This document shows, piece after piece, positions 1 through 3,994 of a DNA stretch of 5,294 nt. The stretch spans positions 1 to 5,294 of the forward strand of contig JAKAAV010000185.1 of the NCBI GenBank assembly GCA_021802185.1, in the 5' to 3' direction. This stretch comes from Chloroflexota bacterium (GTDB lineage Bacteria > Chloroflexota > Limnocylindria > Limnocylindrales > CSP1-4). Every line of letters begins with the position of its first letter. Positions within the stretch are counted from its first letter, which is position 1. The translations under genes and the position numbers were made by a program. The notes below the pieces were generated by a model, which worked only from the letters and a program-made list of their open reading frames with translations, was not told the DNA's origin and searched no databases.

Positions 1-21
1 GCAGAGGTCCGAGACCTCTGC
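1..21 (-). terminator. Attenuator terminator hairpin at the window edge
   Basis: Two perfect 9-nt arms (1-9 and 13-21, GCAGAGGTC / GACCTCTGC) flank a 3-nt loop. On the minus strand the hairpin lies 44 nt after the stop codon of the aromatic leader peptide, where an attenuation terminator would sit. Its distal arm (10-2) can instead pair with 60-52 over 9 base pairs, one of them a G-U, so the two folds exclude each other. Any U-tract would lie beyond position 1 and cannot be seen. The stem reaches exactly to the first base, so an assembly fold-back at the end of the sequence is an alternative explanation. Confidence 0.5.
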
Positions 22-51
22 CCACCCGGCACGATCCGCCCGGGGCCCTCA

Positions 52-78
52 GGACCTCCGAGCCATCATGCCGGGCTC
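52..78 (-). promoter_or_regulatory. Attenuator strands 1 and 2 (competing RNA pairings)
   Basis: Read on the minus strand, GAGCC (78-74), inside the last codons of the leader peptide, pairs with GGCTC (64-60) to form a 5-bp hairpin with a 9-nt loop. The second strand continues as CGGAGGTCC (60-52), which is complementary to 10-2, the distal arm of the edge hairpin. A ribosome stalled on the Phe/Tyr codons at 92-81 would cover strand 1 and free strand 2 to break the terminator. This is the classical logic of trp/phe attenuators. The pairings are read directly from the sequence; the switching is inferred. Confidence 0.45.
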
Positions 79-104
79 TCGTAAAAGTAGAAGCGACTGC
101 GCAT
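66..104 (-). CDS. Aromatic-rich leader peptide (MRSRFYFYESPA)
   Basis: A 12-codon ORF runs from ATG at 104-102 to TGA at 68-66 and encodes MRSRFYFYESPA, with four consecutive aromatic codons (Phe-Tyr-Phe-Tyr, 92-81). It starts 9 nt after a putative -10 box, so the transcript would be leaderless or nearly so, and no ribosome binding site is visible. Consecutive codons for a pathway end product, followed by alternative stem-loops and a terminator-like hairpin, are the hallmark of ribosome-mediated attenuation. Phe and Tyr point to an aromatic-biosynthesis gene to the left of the window, such as DAHP synthase, chorismate mutase or prephenate dehydratase. As I recall, an aromatic leader (aroR) controlling aroF is described in Corynebacterium glutamicum. 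The longer minus-strand frame that contains this peptide runs back through the tRNA-Arg gene and is not a credible protein. Confidence 0.55.
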   Translation of the reverse strand: MRSRFYFYESPA

Positions 105-113
105 CGTGCGCGA

Positions 114-143
114 ACAGTAGTGGACGCGAAGAGTTCGTGTCAA
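114..143 (-). promoter_or_regulatory. Sigma-70-type promoter of the leader peptide
   Basis: On the minus strand a perfect TTGACA (143-138) is followed after 18 nt by TACTGT (119-114), which keeps the TAnnnT positions of a -10 box. The start would fall near 107-104, at or just before the leader peptide ATG at 104. This is the only perfect -35 consensus in the window that is paired with a plausible -10. Confidence 0.5.
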
Positions 144-191
144 CGACGCTCGGAGCACACCTGGGCGGGCCGCCGTGCGAGCCCGGGGCAT

Positions 192-227
192 GTGCCAACC
201 GGCCTCCGGAGACAGGCCGAATGGCAC
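192..227. repeat. Two-tier stem-loop dyad
   Basis: The outer arms GTGCCA (192-197) and TGGCAC (222-227) are perfectly complementary. So are the inner arms CGGCCT (200-205) and AGGCCG (214-219). A 2x2 internal loop separates the tiers and an 8-nt loop caps the stem, giving 12 base pairs in 36 nt. It lies about 50 bp upstream of the -35 box of the leader-peptide promoter. It has no U-tract on either strand, so it is not a standard terminator. It could be a structured RNA element or an operator. Confidence 0.4.
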
Positions 228-325
228 GTTGACAGGCTTGACGTGGCGCGATCCATCCGGAATACTCAGCGGCGAGTCCGGTTCGCGCGCGTCAGGGACG
301 GGGCCGTCGGGGGGTTGGTCTCGAG

Positions 326-352
326 CGAGCGACGGGACGTCGCCGTCGCTCG
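326..352. repeat. 10-bp inverted repeat around GACGTC
   Basis: CGAGCGACGG (326-335) and CCGTCGCTCG (343-352) are perfect inverted arms. They flank a 7-nt spacer that itself contains the palindrome GACGTC. The element lies about 180 nt downstream of the minus-strand tRNA pair. There is no T-run on either side, so it may be a factor-assisted transcript end, an operator, or simply GC-rich dyad structure. Confidence 0.35.
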
Positions 353-529
353 ATTGGCCTGAGGGGGCGTGAACGACGGCAACGGCGCTGTCGGGCCTGG
401 GGGGGCCCGCGCGCCCTTTCTCTCGTGGCGTGATGCCAGACCCCGTCCATGGTGCAGGGGCAGACTTGGACCGCGTGCCGCCGCAGGATCCTCGGCCGAT
501 GATGTCCGCGGCAGGATCGCGATGGGGGG

Positions 530-605
530 TGGCGCGCCCGGCGGGACTCGAACCCACGGCCTTCAGGTCCGCAACCTGACGCTCTATCCACTGAGCTACG
601 GGCGC
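530..605 (-). tRNA. tRNA-Arg, anticodon GCG
   Basis: A complete cloverleaf reads on the minus strand. The 7-bp acceptor is GCGCCCG (605-599) with CGGGCGC (540-534), the discriminator is G, and CCA is encoded (532-530). The D-arm is GCTC..GAGC, and the anticodon stem TCAGG/CCTGA encloses the loop TTGCGGA. The T-arm has the usual TTCGAGT loop. The anticodon is GCG (572-570), reading CGC and CGU. The D-loop carries GGA with A at position 20 and C35 is present, both arginine identity elements. Nearly all bacteria use ACG here and deaminate A34 to inosine; this gene has G34. It follows tRNA-Ser(GCU) by 10 nt and is probably co-transcribed with it. Confidence 0.93.
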
Positions 606-614
606 CCGAGACGG

Positions 615-707
<93 letters not shown>

Positions 708-718
708 GCGCGGCCCGG

Positions 719-724
719 ATCATA
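719..724 (-). promoter_or_regulatory. -10 box of the tRNA-Ser(GCU)/tRNA-Arg unit
   Basis: TATGAT (724-719 on the minus strand) ends 11 nt before the mature 5' end of tRNA-Ser(GCU), so transcription would start only a few bases upstream of the tRNA. No -35 resembling TTGACA lies 16-18 nt upstream. The box matches the TATSNT boxes found before the other RNA genes here. Confidence 0.5.
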
Positions 725-832
725 GCACCGGCCCCGCCGACCCCGGGGGCGAGACGAGGGTTCGGGGAGGCGAGACGGCGCGGGGCGACCGGTCAGCCGG
801 ACGGCGGGACGACCGCCAGCCGAGGCGCGGGC

Positions 833-860
833 CGACCGCGCAATTCGCCCTGGGCGGTCG
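833..860 (-). terminator. Possible hairpin terminator after pfkA
   Basis: CGACCGC (833-839) and GCGGTCG (854-860) form a 7-bp stem with a 14-nt loop. The hairpin starts about 30 nt past the stop codon of the phosphofructokinase gene in its direction of transcription. No U-run follows, so this is a weak, factor-dependent candidate at best. Confidence 0.25.
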
Positions 861-890
861 CCGTCGGCGCTGGCCCCCGGGGCGTGTCCG

Positions 891-2063
891 TCAGGCGGTG
901 ACCAGCATCATCGGCCGTCCCTGCCGGTCGGAATACTGCGGCCGCAGCCGATCGAGGTTGTACATCGTGTCGACGTCGACCCTGCGCGCCCCGAGCTTCG
1001 GATCGGGCAGCGGACTGTGCGTGAACGTGCCGTTGAGGATGGCGGCCATCTGCCCGGTCTCTCCGCCCTCGACCAGGTCCATCGCGATGTTCGCGAACGT
1101 GATCCCGACGATCGTGTCGACGCCGTCGGGGTCGCCGCTCCGGATGTCGTAGGTCAGCTCGCTCGCCACGGCATCCTCGCCCGTGCGCCGGTGGATCTCG
1201 TCGGCCAGTGCCTCGCCCACGTTGACCTTGTGGCGGTGCCCGTAGCTGTCGCTCTCACCGTACTCGGCCAGCGTCCCGCCCTCCCACATCGCACCCTCGG
1301 CCGTGACGACGATCGCGTAGTGGCTCGGGTTGTCCCGCTTGTCCTCGACGAGCAGCTGGCAGAGGCGGTCGATGTCGTACGGCGCCTCCGGGATCAGGCA
1401 GCGCGTGGACGTGACGTACGACGTCAGGAGCGCCGTGAAGCCCGCGTCGCGCCCGAAGATCCGGAACACACCGATCCGCTCGTGCGAGCCGAGGGTCGTG
1501 CGCTGCCGGTTGATGAGCTCCTTCGCCCGGTCGATCGCGGTCGAGAACCCGATGCAGTACTCCGTCCCCTGGACGTCGTTGTCCATCGTCTTCGGGATCC
1601 CGATCAGCGGGACGCCAGCCTCGACGAGCGCGTGCGAGAAGCTCTGCGTGTCGTCGCCACCGATCGGCAGCAGGTAATCGATCCCGAGCCGGCCGATGTT
1701 GTCGAGCACGACCGGCGTGAGGTCGAAGACACCGTCCGAGATCTCCATCGAGGCGAGACGGTCCTGGGGCACGGCCGAGGGCAGCACGGCCCGGCCCATC
1801 TTCCGAGGGTTCGTGCGGGACGTGTGGAGCCACGTGCCGCCGGTCCGGTCGATCGTCCGGGTGTTGTGGCGGTCGAGCCTGACGACGTACTCGGGATCGG
1901 GATCGGAACCCGGCCGCATGTGGGTCAGGCCCTGCCAGCCTCGGCGGATGCCGTACACCTCGTAGCCGAGCTCCGTCGCCCGGAACGTGACGCTCTTGAT
2001 GACGGAGTTCAACCCGGGGACGTCGCCGCCGCCCGTCAGGATGCCGATGCGATGCGCAGTCAC
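891..2063 (-). CDS. pfkA: 6-phosphofructokinase, probably pyrophosphate-dependent type
   Basis: This cytoplasmic enzyme phosphorylates fructose 6-phosphate to fructose 1,6-bisphosphate. I chose GTG at 2063-2061, giving 390 aa, because GAGGAG lies 9 nt upstream and the family core begins at once; the frame stays open to a GTG at 2090. The phosphoryl-donor loop is GILTGGGDVPGLN (7-19). GGDDT (135-139) has Asp where ATP-dependent enzymes have Gly (GGDGS). PKTMDND (157-163) holds the catalytic Asp161 and has Lys158 where Escherichia coli PfkA has Gly. Asp plus Lys at these two sites is the known signature of pyrophosphate-dependent PFKs, so PPi is the inferred donor, which would make the step reversible. 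FGRDAG (203-208), IPEAP (224-228) and R308 in DIRSGDPDG correspond to fructose-6-phosphate-binding segments. The usual QRGG motif is replaced by DIRSGD. The length suits the long PFK-A clade. It is divergent from the deaminase gene and appears to be a single gene. Confidence 0.95.
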   Translation of the reverse strand: MTAHRIGILTGGGDVPGLNSVIKSVTFRATELGYEVYGIRRGWQGLTHMRPGSDPDPEYVVRLDRHNTRTIDRTGGTWLHTSRTNPRKMGRAVLPSAVPQDRLASMEISDGVFDLTPVVLDNIGRLGIDYLLPIGGDDTQSFSHALVEAGVPLIGIPKTMDNDVQGTEYCIGFSTAIDRAKELINRQRTTLGSHERIGVFRIFGRDAGFTALLTSYVTSTRCLIPEAPYDIDRLCQLLVEDKRDNPSHYAIVVTAEGAMWEGGTLAEYGESDSYGHRHKVNVGEALADEIHRRTGEDAVASELTYDIRSGDPDGVDTIVGITFANIAMDLVEGGETGQMAAILNGTFTHSPLPDPKLGARRVDVDTMYNLDRLRPQYSDRQGRPMMLVTA

Positions 2064-2072
2064 GGTGATGCT

Positions 2073-2078
2073 CTCCTC
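2073..2078 (-). promoter_or_regulatory. Ribosome binding site that sets the pfkA start
   Basis: GAGGAG (2078-2073 on the minus strand) lies 9 nt before GTG 2063-2061. Choosing the earlier GTG at 2090 would place this site inside the gene and add nine residues (MRRAEESIT) ahead of the conserved start, so the shorter protein is preferred. Confidence 0.6.
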
Positions 2079-2178
2079 GGCGCGACGCACCCAGTCCGGG
2101 GGACGCGCGGATGGGTCCGCGCGGACAGGTCGCCGCCGCCAGAACTTTCGAAGCGTGCGGACAGCATGGTACCGGCGC

Positions 2179-2196
2179 GAGGGGCGCCTGTATGAT
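2179..2196 (+). promoter_or_regulatory. Overlapping ribosome site and -10 box at the tadA start
   Basis: GAGGGG (2179-2184) lies 7 nt before ATG 2192 and would serve it as a ribosome binding site. The same spot contains TATGAT (2191-2196), a good -10 box. Transcription from that box would begin near 2203, right at the in-frame GTG at 2204, giving a leaderless mRNA. Either start fits the family alignment, which begins around residue 6. Confidence 0.4.
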
Positions 2197-2674
2197 CGAT
2201 CGCGTGAACTACGAGCTGTTCATGGGTGAGGCGCTCGCAGAGGCGCAGCTTGGGCTCGACGAGGGCGAACCGCCGTGCGCCGCCGTGGCCGTGGTCGACG
2301 AGGCGATGGTTGCCCGGGCGCGCGACAGGGTGCGCGAGACGGGTGACCCGACCGCCCACGCCGTCGTCGTCGCCGTCCGCGAGGCCGCGCGACGCCTGGG
2401 TCGCGAGCGGCTCGCGGACGTCACGATCTTCACGACGGTCGAACCGTGCGTGATGTGCGTCGGCGCGCTCCTCCAGGCGGACATCGAGACGCTCGTGTTC
2501 GCCGCGCCCGACCCGGAGAACGGAGCCGCGGGCGGCGCGATCCAGCTCGCCCAGTCCAGCCAGCTGCCGCGGCGGCTGCGAGTCGTGAGCGGGATCCGGC
2601 GCGACGAGGTCGAGGAACTCCGCGGCCGGTCGCGGGCCCACGTGCAGGCCGGGGGGCGGGCGGCGCAGTCCTGA
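2192..2674 (+). CDS. tadA: TadA-family tRNA adenosine deaminase lacking the catalytic glutamate
   Basis: This 160-aa protein has the TadA fold from end to end. TadA is the zinc-dependent homodimeric enzyme that converts A34 of tRNA-Arg(ACG) to inosine. Zinc ligands are present: H56 in DPTAHAV (52-58) and C86/C89 in EPCVMC (84-89). FAAPDPENGAAGG (103-115) matches the TadA FGARDxxxGAAGS segment. However, the proton-shuttling Glu of HAE is Val58 (GTC, 2363-2365). The Asn of the GxxxNR segment is Asp45, the PVGAV motif reads PPCAAV (27-32), and the C-terminal Phe-Phe before the basic tail is absent. The chemistry should therefore be lost while zinc binding and fold remain. Eukaryotic ADAT3/Tad3 carries the same Glu-to-Val change and works only as partner of ADAT2. 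The neighbourhood (serine tRNAs, SRP RNA, dnaX) is that of bacterial tadA. The frame is intact, so the gene is not simply decaying. Start choice is discussed at 2179-2196. Confidence 0.85.
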   Translation: MIDRVNYELFMGEALAEAQLGLDEGEPPCAAVAVVDEAMVARARDRVRETGDPTAHAVVVAVREAARRLGRERLADVTIFTTVEPCVMCVGALLQADIETLVFAAPDPENGAAGGAIQLAQSSQLPRRLRVVSGIRRDEVEELRGRSRAHVQAGGRAAQS

Positions 2675-2676
2675 CG

Positions 2677-2704
2677 GTCGATCGGCCGGAGTCGATTGGC
2701 CGGA
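2677..2704. repeat. 14-bp tandem duplication
   Basis: GTCGATCGGCCGGA (2677-2690) is followed directly by GTCGATTGGCCGGA (2691-2704), with one mismatch. The pair starts 2 nt after the deaminase stop codon and ends 22 nt before the -10 box of tRNA-Ser(CGA). It could be an operator pair or a slippage duplication. Confidence 0.6.
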
Positions 2705-2726
2705 GCGGGCGCCGGCGGGGCTTTGG

Positions 2727-2732
2727 TATCCT
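2727..2732 (+). promoter_or_regulatory. -10 box of the tRNA-Ser(CGA)/tRNA-Ser(GGA) unit
   Basis: TATCCT (2727-2732) ends 7 nt before the mature 5' end of tRNA-Ser(CGA) at 2740, so the primary transcript would have almost no 5' leader. No -35 match is visible at 16-18 nt. Confidence 0.5.
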
Positions 2733-2739
2733 CGTCGGC

Positions 2740-2825
<86 letters not shown>

Positions 2826-2850
2826 CTCACATCGATCTGCCCGAGCCCGC

Positions 2851-2938
2851 GGAGAGGTCGCCTAGTGGCCTAGGGCGCCGCACTGGAAATGCGGTACAGC
2901 GCAAGCTGTCGCGGGTTCAAATCCCGCCCTCTCCGCCA
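2851..2938 (+). tRNA. tRNA-Ser, anticodon GGA
   Basis: Class II tRNA. Acceptor GGAGAGG (2851-2857) pairs with CCTCTCC (2928-2934), the discriminator is G2935, and CCA is encoded (2936-2938). The anticodon stem CCGCA/TGCGG holds the loop CTGGAAA, giving GGA (2885-2887), which decodes UCC and UCU. The variable arm is ACAGC-GCAA-GCTGT, and the T-loop is TTCAAAT. With GCU and CGA also present, only the UGA serine isoacceptor is missing from this window. Confidence 0.95.
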
Positions 2939-3053
2939 CCCCCCTCAGCTGCCGTTCCTGCCGGCCCGCTCCCATGGGGGCCTGCCGCGCTGTCGCCGAA
3001 AGCGGAGCGTGCTGCGCCTCGCGACCTTGCAGCGCGGCCATCCTCTCGCCATC

Positions 3054-3110
3054 CCCGGGTGTTGCCCGGGCGTTGCGCGCATCCGTCCTGAACGCGCATC
3101 CCTCCTGAGA
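3054..3110. repeat. Two adjacent short tandem duplications (11 bp and 17 bp)
   Basis: CCCGGGTGTTG (3054-3064) is repeated as CCCGGGCGTTG (3065-3075). One base later GCGCATCCGTCCTGAAC (3077-3093) is repeated as GCGCATCCCTCCTGAGA (3094-3110). Both look like slippage duplications in non-coding DNA between the serine tRNA and the SRP RNA. They suggest that this stretch (2939-3470) is under little constraint. Confidence 0.6.
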
Positions 3111-3393
3111 CGGCGCTCCGCAAGCGGGCGCAACCGCGATCCCACGCGACGCGCGGCCGCCCGGGCACGTGACGCTGATCGTCGACGGCTTCGACGTCGG
3201 CGCCGTCGTCATGGCGATCGGCGGGATCGCCGAGATCGTGTTCGGCGTGCAGGCCGAAGGGCGGGCGCTCGAGTCGATCGCACGACCGCTCACCGCGGTC
3301 CGTTCCGGCGCCGCACGGCTGCGCAAGCGGGTCCGACGAGGGCGGTGCGGCCGGCGACTGACGGGCGGCCGGCCGACGGTGGTGCCCTCCGCG

Positions 3394-3465
3394 CCTCCGG
3401 CCGGCGCAGGACGCCCATCGACACGAACCCGCGGCCCCGAGCACGACCGCGCGACCCGGCCGCCG
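3394..3465 (+). repeat. 72-bp perfect inverted repeat, left arm
   Basis: This segment is identical over 72 bases to the reverse complement of 5223-5294, the last bases of the window. Identity stops at 3466 (C, against the G expected from 5222). The arm ends 8 bp before the -10 box of the SRP RNA, so it covers the region where that promoter's -35 would lie. Confidence 0.95.
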
Positions 3466-3473
3466 CGTCGCGG

Positions 3474-3479
3474 TATCAT
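3474..3479 (+). promoter_or_regulatory. -10 box of the SRP RNA gene
   Basis: TATCAT (3474-3479) places the transcription start near 3485-3487, a few bases before the conserved GTGCTAGGCGGGGAG of the RNA. A -35 would fall at 3451-3456 (GCGACC), a weak match that lies inside the inverted-repeat arm. Confidence 0.55.
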
Positions 3480-3484
3480 CGGCG

Positions 3485-3712
3485 GGCCGTGCTAGGCGGG
3501 GAGCCAGCGGTGCCCTGTACCTGCAATCCGCTCCAGCAGGGCCGAATTCCCTCCCGAGGTCCGCGTTCTCGAGAGCTCGGGCGGCACGTCGACGTTGAGG
3601 ATCGGGTCCCGCGCAGCGGAGACGCGTGAACCTCGTCAGGTCCGGAAGGAAGCAGCGATAAACGCTGTTCTCCGGGTGCCGCGGAGCGGCCTGGTCCGAG
3701 CCGGCCGCCGCC
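3485..3712 (+). ncRNA. ffs: Long (Bacillus-type) signal recognition particle RNA
   Basis: The gene opens with GTGCTAGGCGGGGAG (3489-3503), followed by GGTGCCCTGTACCTGCAAT and GAATTCCCTCCCGAGGTC. These are the conserved elements of the Alu domain in long bacterial SRP RNAs such as B. subtilis scRNA. The S domain is equally clear: GTGAACC, then the Ffh-binding TCAGGTCCGGAAGGAAGCAG with its GGAA tetraloop (3636-3655). The 3' strand ends near GGCCTGGTCCGAG (3688-3700). About 230 nt fits the Alu-containing class and rules out the 4.5S-only class. The RNA scaffolds Ffh and slows translation during membrane targeting. Position directly upstream of dnaX is conserved in many bacteria. The exact 3' end is uncertain, and no U-tract terminator is visible. 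Confidence 0.93.
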
Positions 3713-3768
3713 AGGAGCGCGGGAACGTCCCGATCGACGGAGGGTGCACGGCATACATCCTTCCCGGC

Positions 3769-3798
3769 GCTGCCGCTGCCGCTGGCGCTGGCGCTGGC
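3769..3798. repeat. Hexanucleotide repeat tract (GCTGCC)2(GCTGGC)3
   Basis: Five consecutive 6-bp units occupy the spacer between the SRP RNA and the dnaX promoter. The rest of this roughly 280-bp spacer holds no gene that I can support. Low-complexity peptides in all frames here (Ala/Gly or Gln/Arg runs) are by-products of the repeat. Confidence 0.6.
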
Positions 3799-3901
3799 CA
3801 ACGTGGGATCGTCGGCCCCGCCGTTGCGCGCCTCGGGCCGTCGGTGGCCATTGCACGCCACAGCCCCGGTCCCGTCCGCGGGCGGTCCGTCGGAGGCGGC
3901 A

Positions 3902-3929
3902 CTGACGGCCTCTCCTCGGCCCGTATCAT
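3902..3929 (+). promoter_or_regulatory. Promoter of dnaX
   Basis: CTGACG (3902-3907, four of six consensus bases) is followed after 16 nt by TATCAT (3924-3929). The start would fall near 3936, giving a 5' leader of about 59 nt before the dnaX ATG. The -10 hexamer is identical to that of the SRP RNA gene, so dnaX can be transcribed separately from it. Confidence 0.5.
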
Positions 3930-3994
3930 GACCGGACGACGCCCCACCCCGACCGCCTTTCCGGGGTCGCGCTTGGGCTCGAAGCCAGGAACCG

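Larger units (their letters stand above)
144..529. other. Gene-free stretch between leader promoter and tRNA-Arg
   Basis: I can support no gene in this 386-bp stretch. Frames on both strands stay open because of the high GC content, but none shows a recognisable domain or a coherent start. It holds two notable dyads (192-227 and 326-352, listed separately) and a G/C-rich stretch near 390-415 that could form a weak GGGCC/GGCCC stem downstream of the minus-strand tRNAs. A plus-strand TTGACA occurs at 229-234 without a convincing -10 partner. Confidence 0.5.
3169..3495 (+). pseudogene. Possible 3' remnant of a membrane transporter gene
   Basis: The frame is open from just after a stop at 3106-3108 to TAG at 3493-3495. 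It contains one convincing stretch: a hydrophobic segment VGAVVMAIGGIAEIVFGV (about 3193-3246), then QAEGRALESIARPLTAV. This resembles the last transmembrane helix and cytoplasmic tail of major-facilitator-type transporters. No preceding helices occur upstream in any frame, and the tail after about 3320 degenerates into Arg/Pro-rich sequence that runs into the SRP RNA promoter. GTG 3169 is only the first possible start; I see no ribosome site. The best reading is a truncated remnant. A small one-helix membrane protein is the alternative. The family assignment is from memory of such tails and is uncertain. Confidence 0.35.

Noticed and set aside
66..557. 163-codon minus-strand ORF covering 66-557 as a single protein
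   Set aside because: It begins inside tRNA-Arg and passes through non-coding dyads. Only its last 12 codons, starting at ATG 104 behind a promoter, make sense as a leader peptide.
1017..2195. 392-codon plus-strand ORF opposite pfkA
   Set aside because: It mirrors the full phosphofructokinase gene, is Arg/Asp/Val-rich, and has no recognisable motif. It stays open only because of high GC.
2192..2674. Deaminase as a cytidine or guanine deaminase
   Set aside because: The DPTAH context, EPCVMCxGA and the FxAxDxxxGAAG segment follow TadA most closely, and the tadA-SRP RNA-dnaX neighbourhood agrees.
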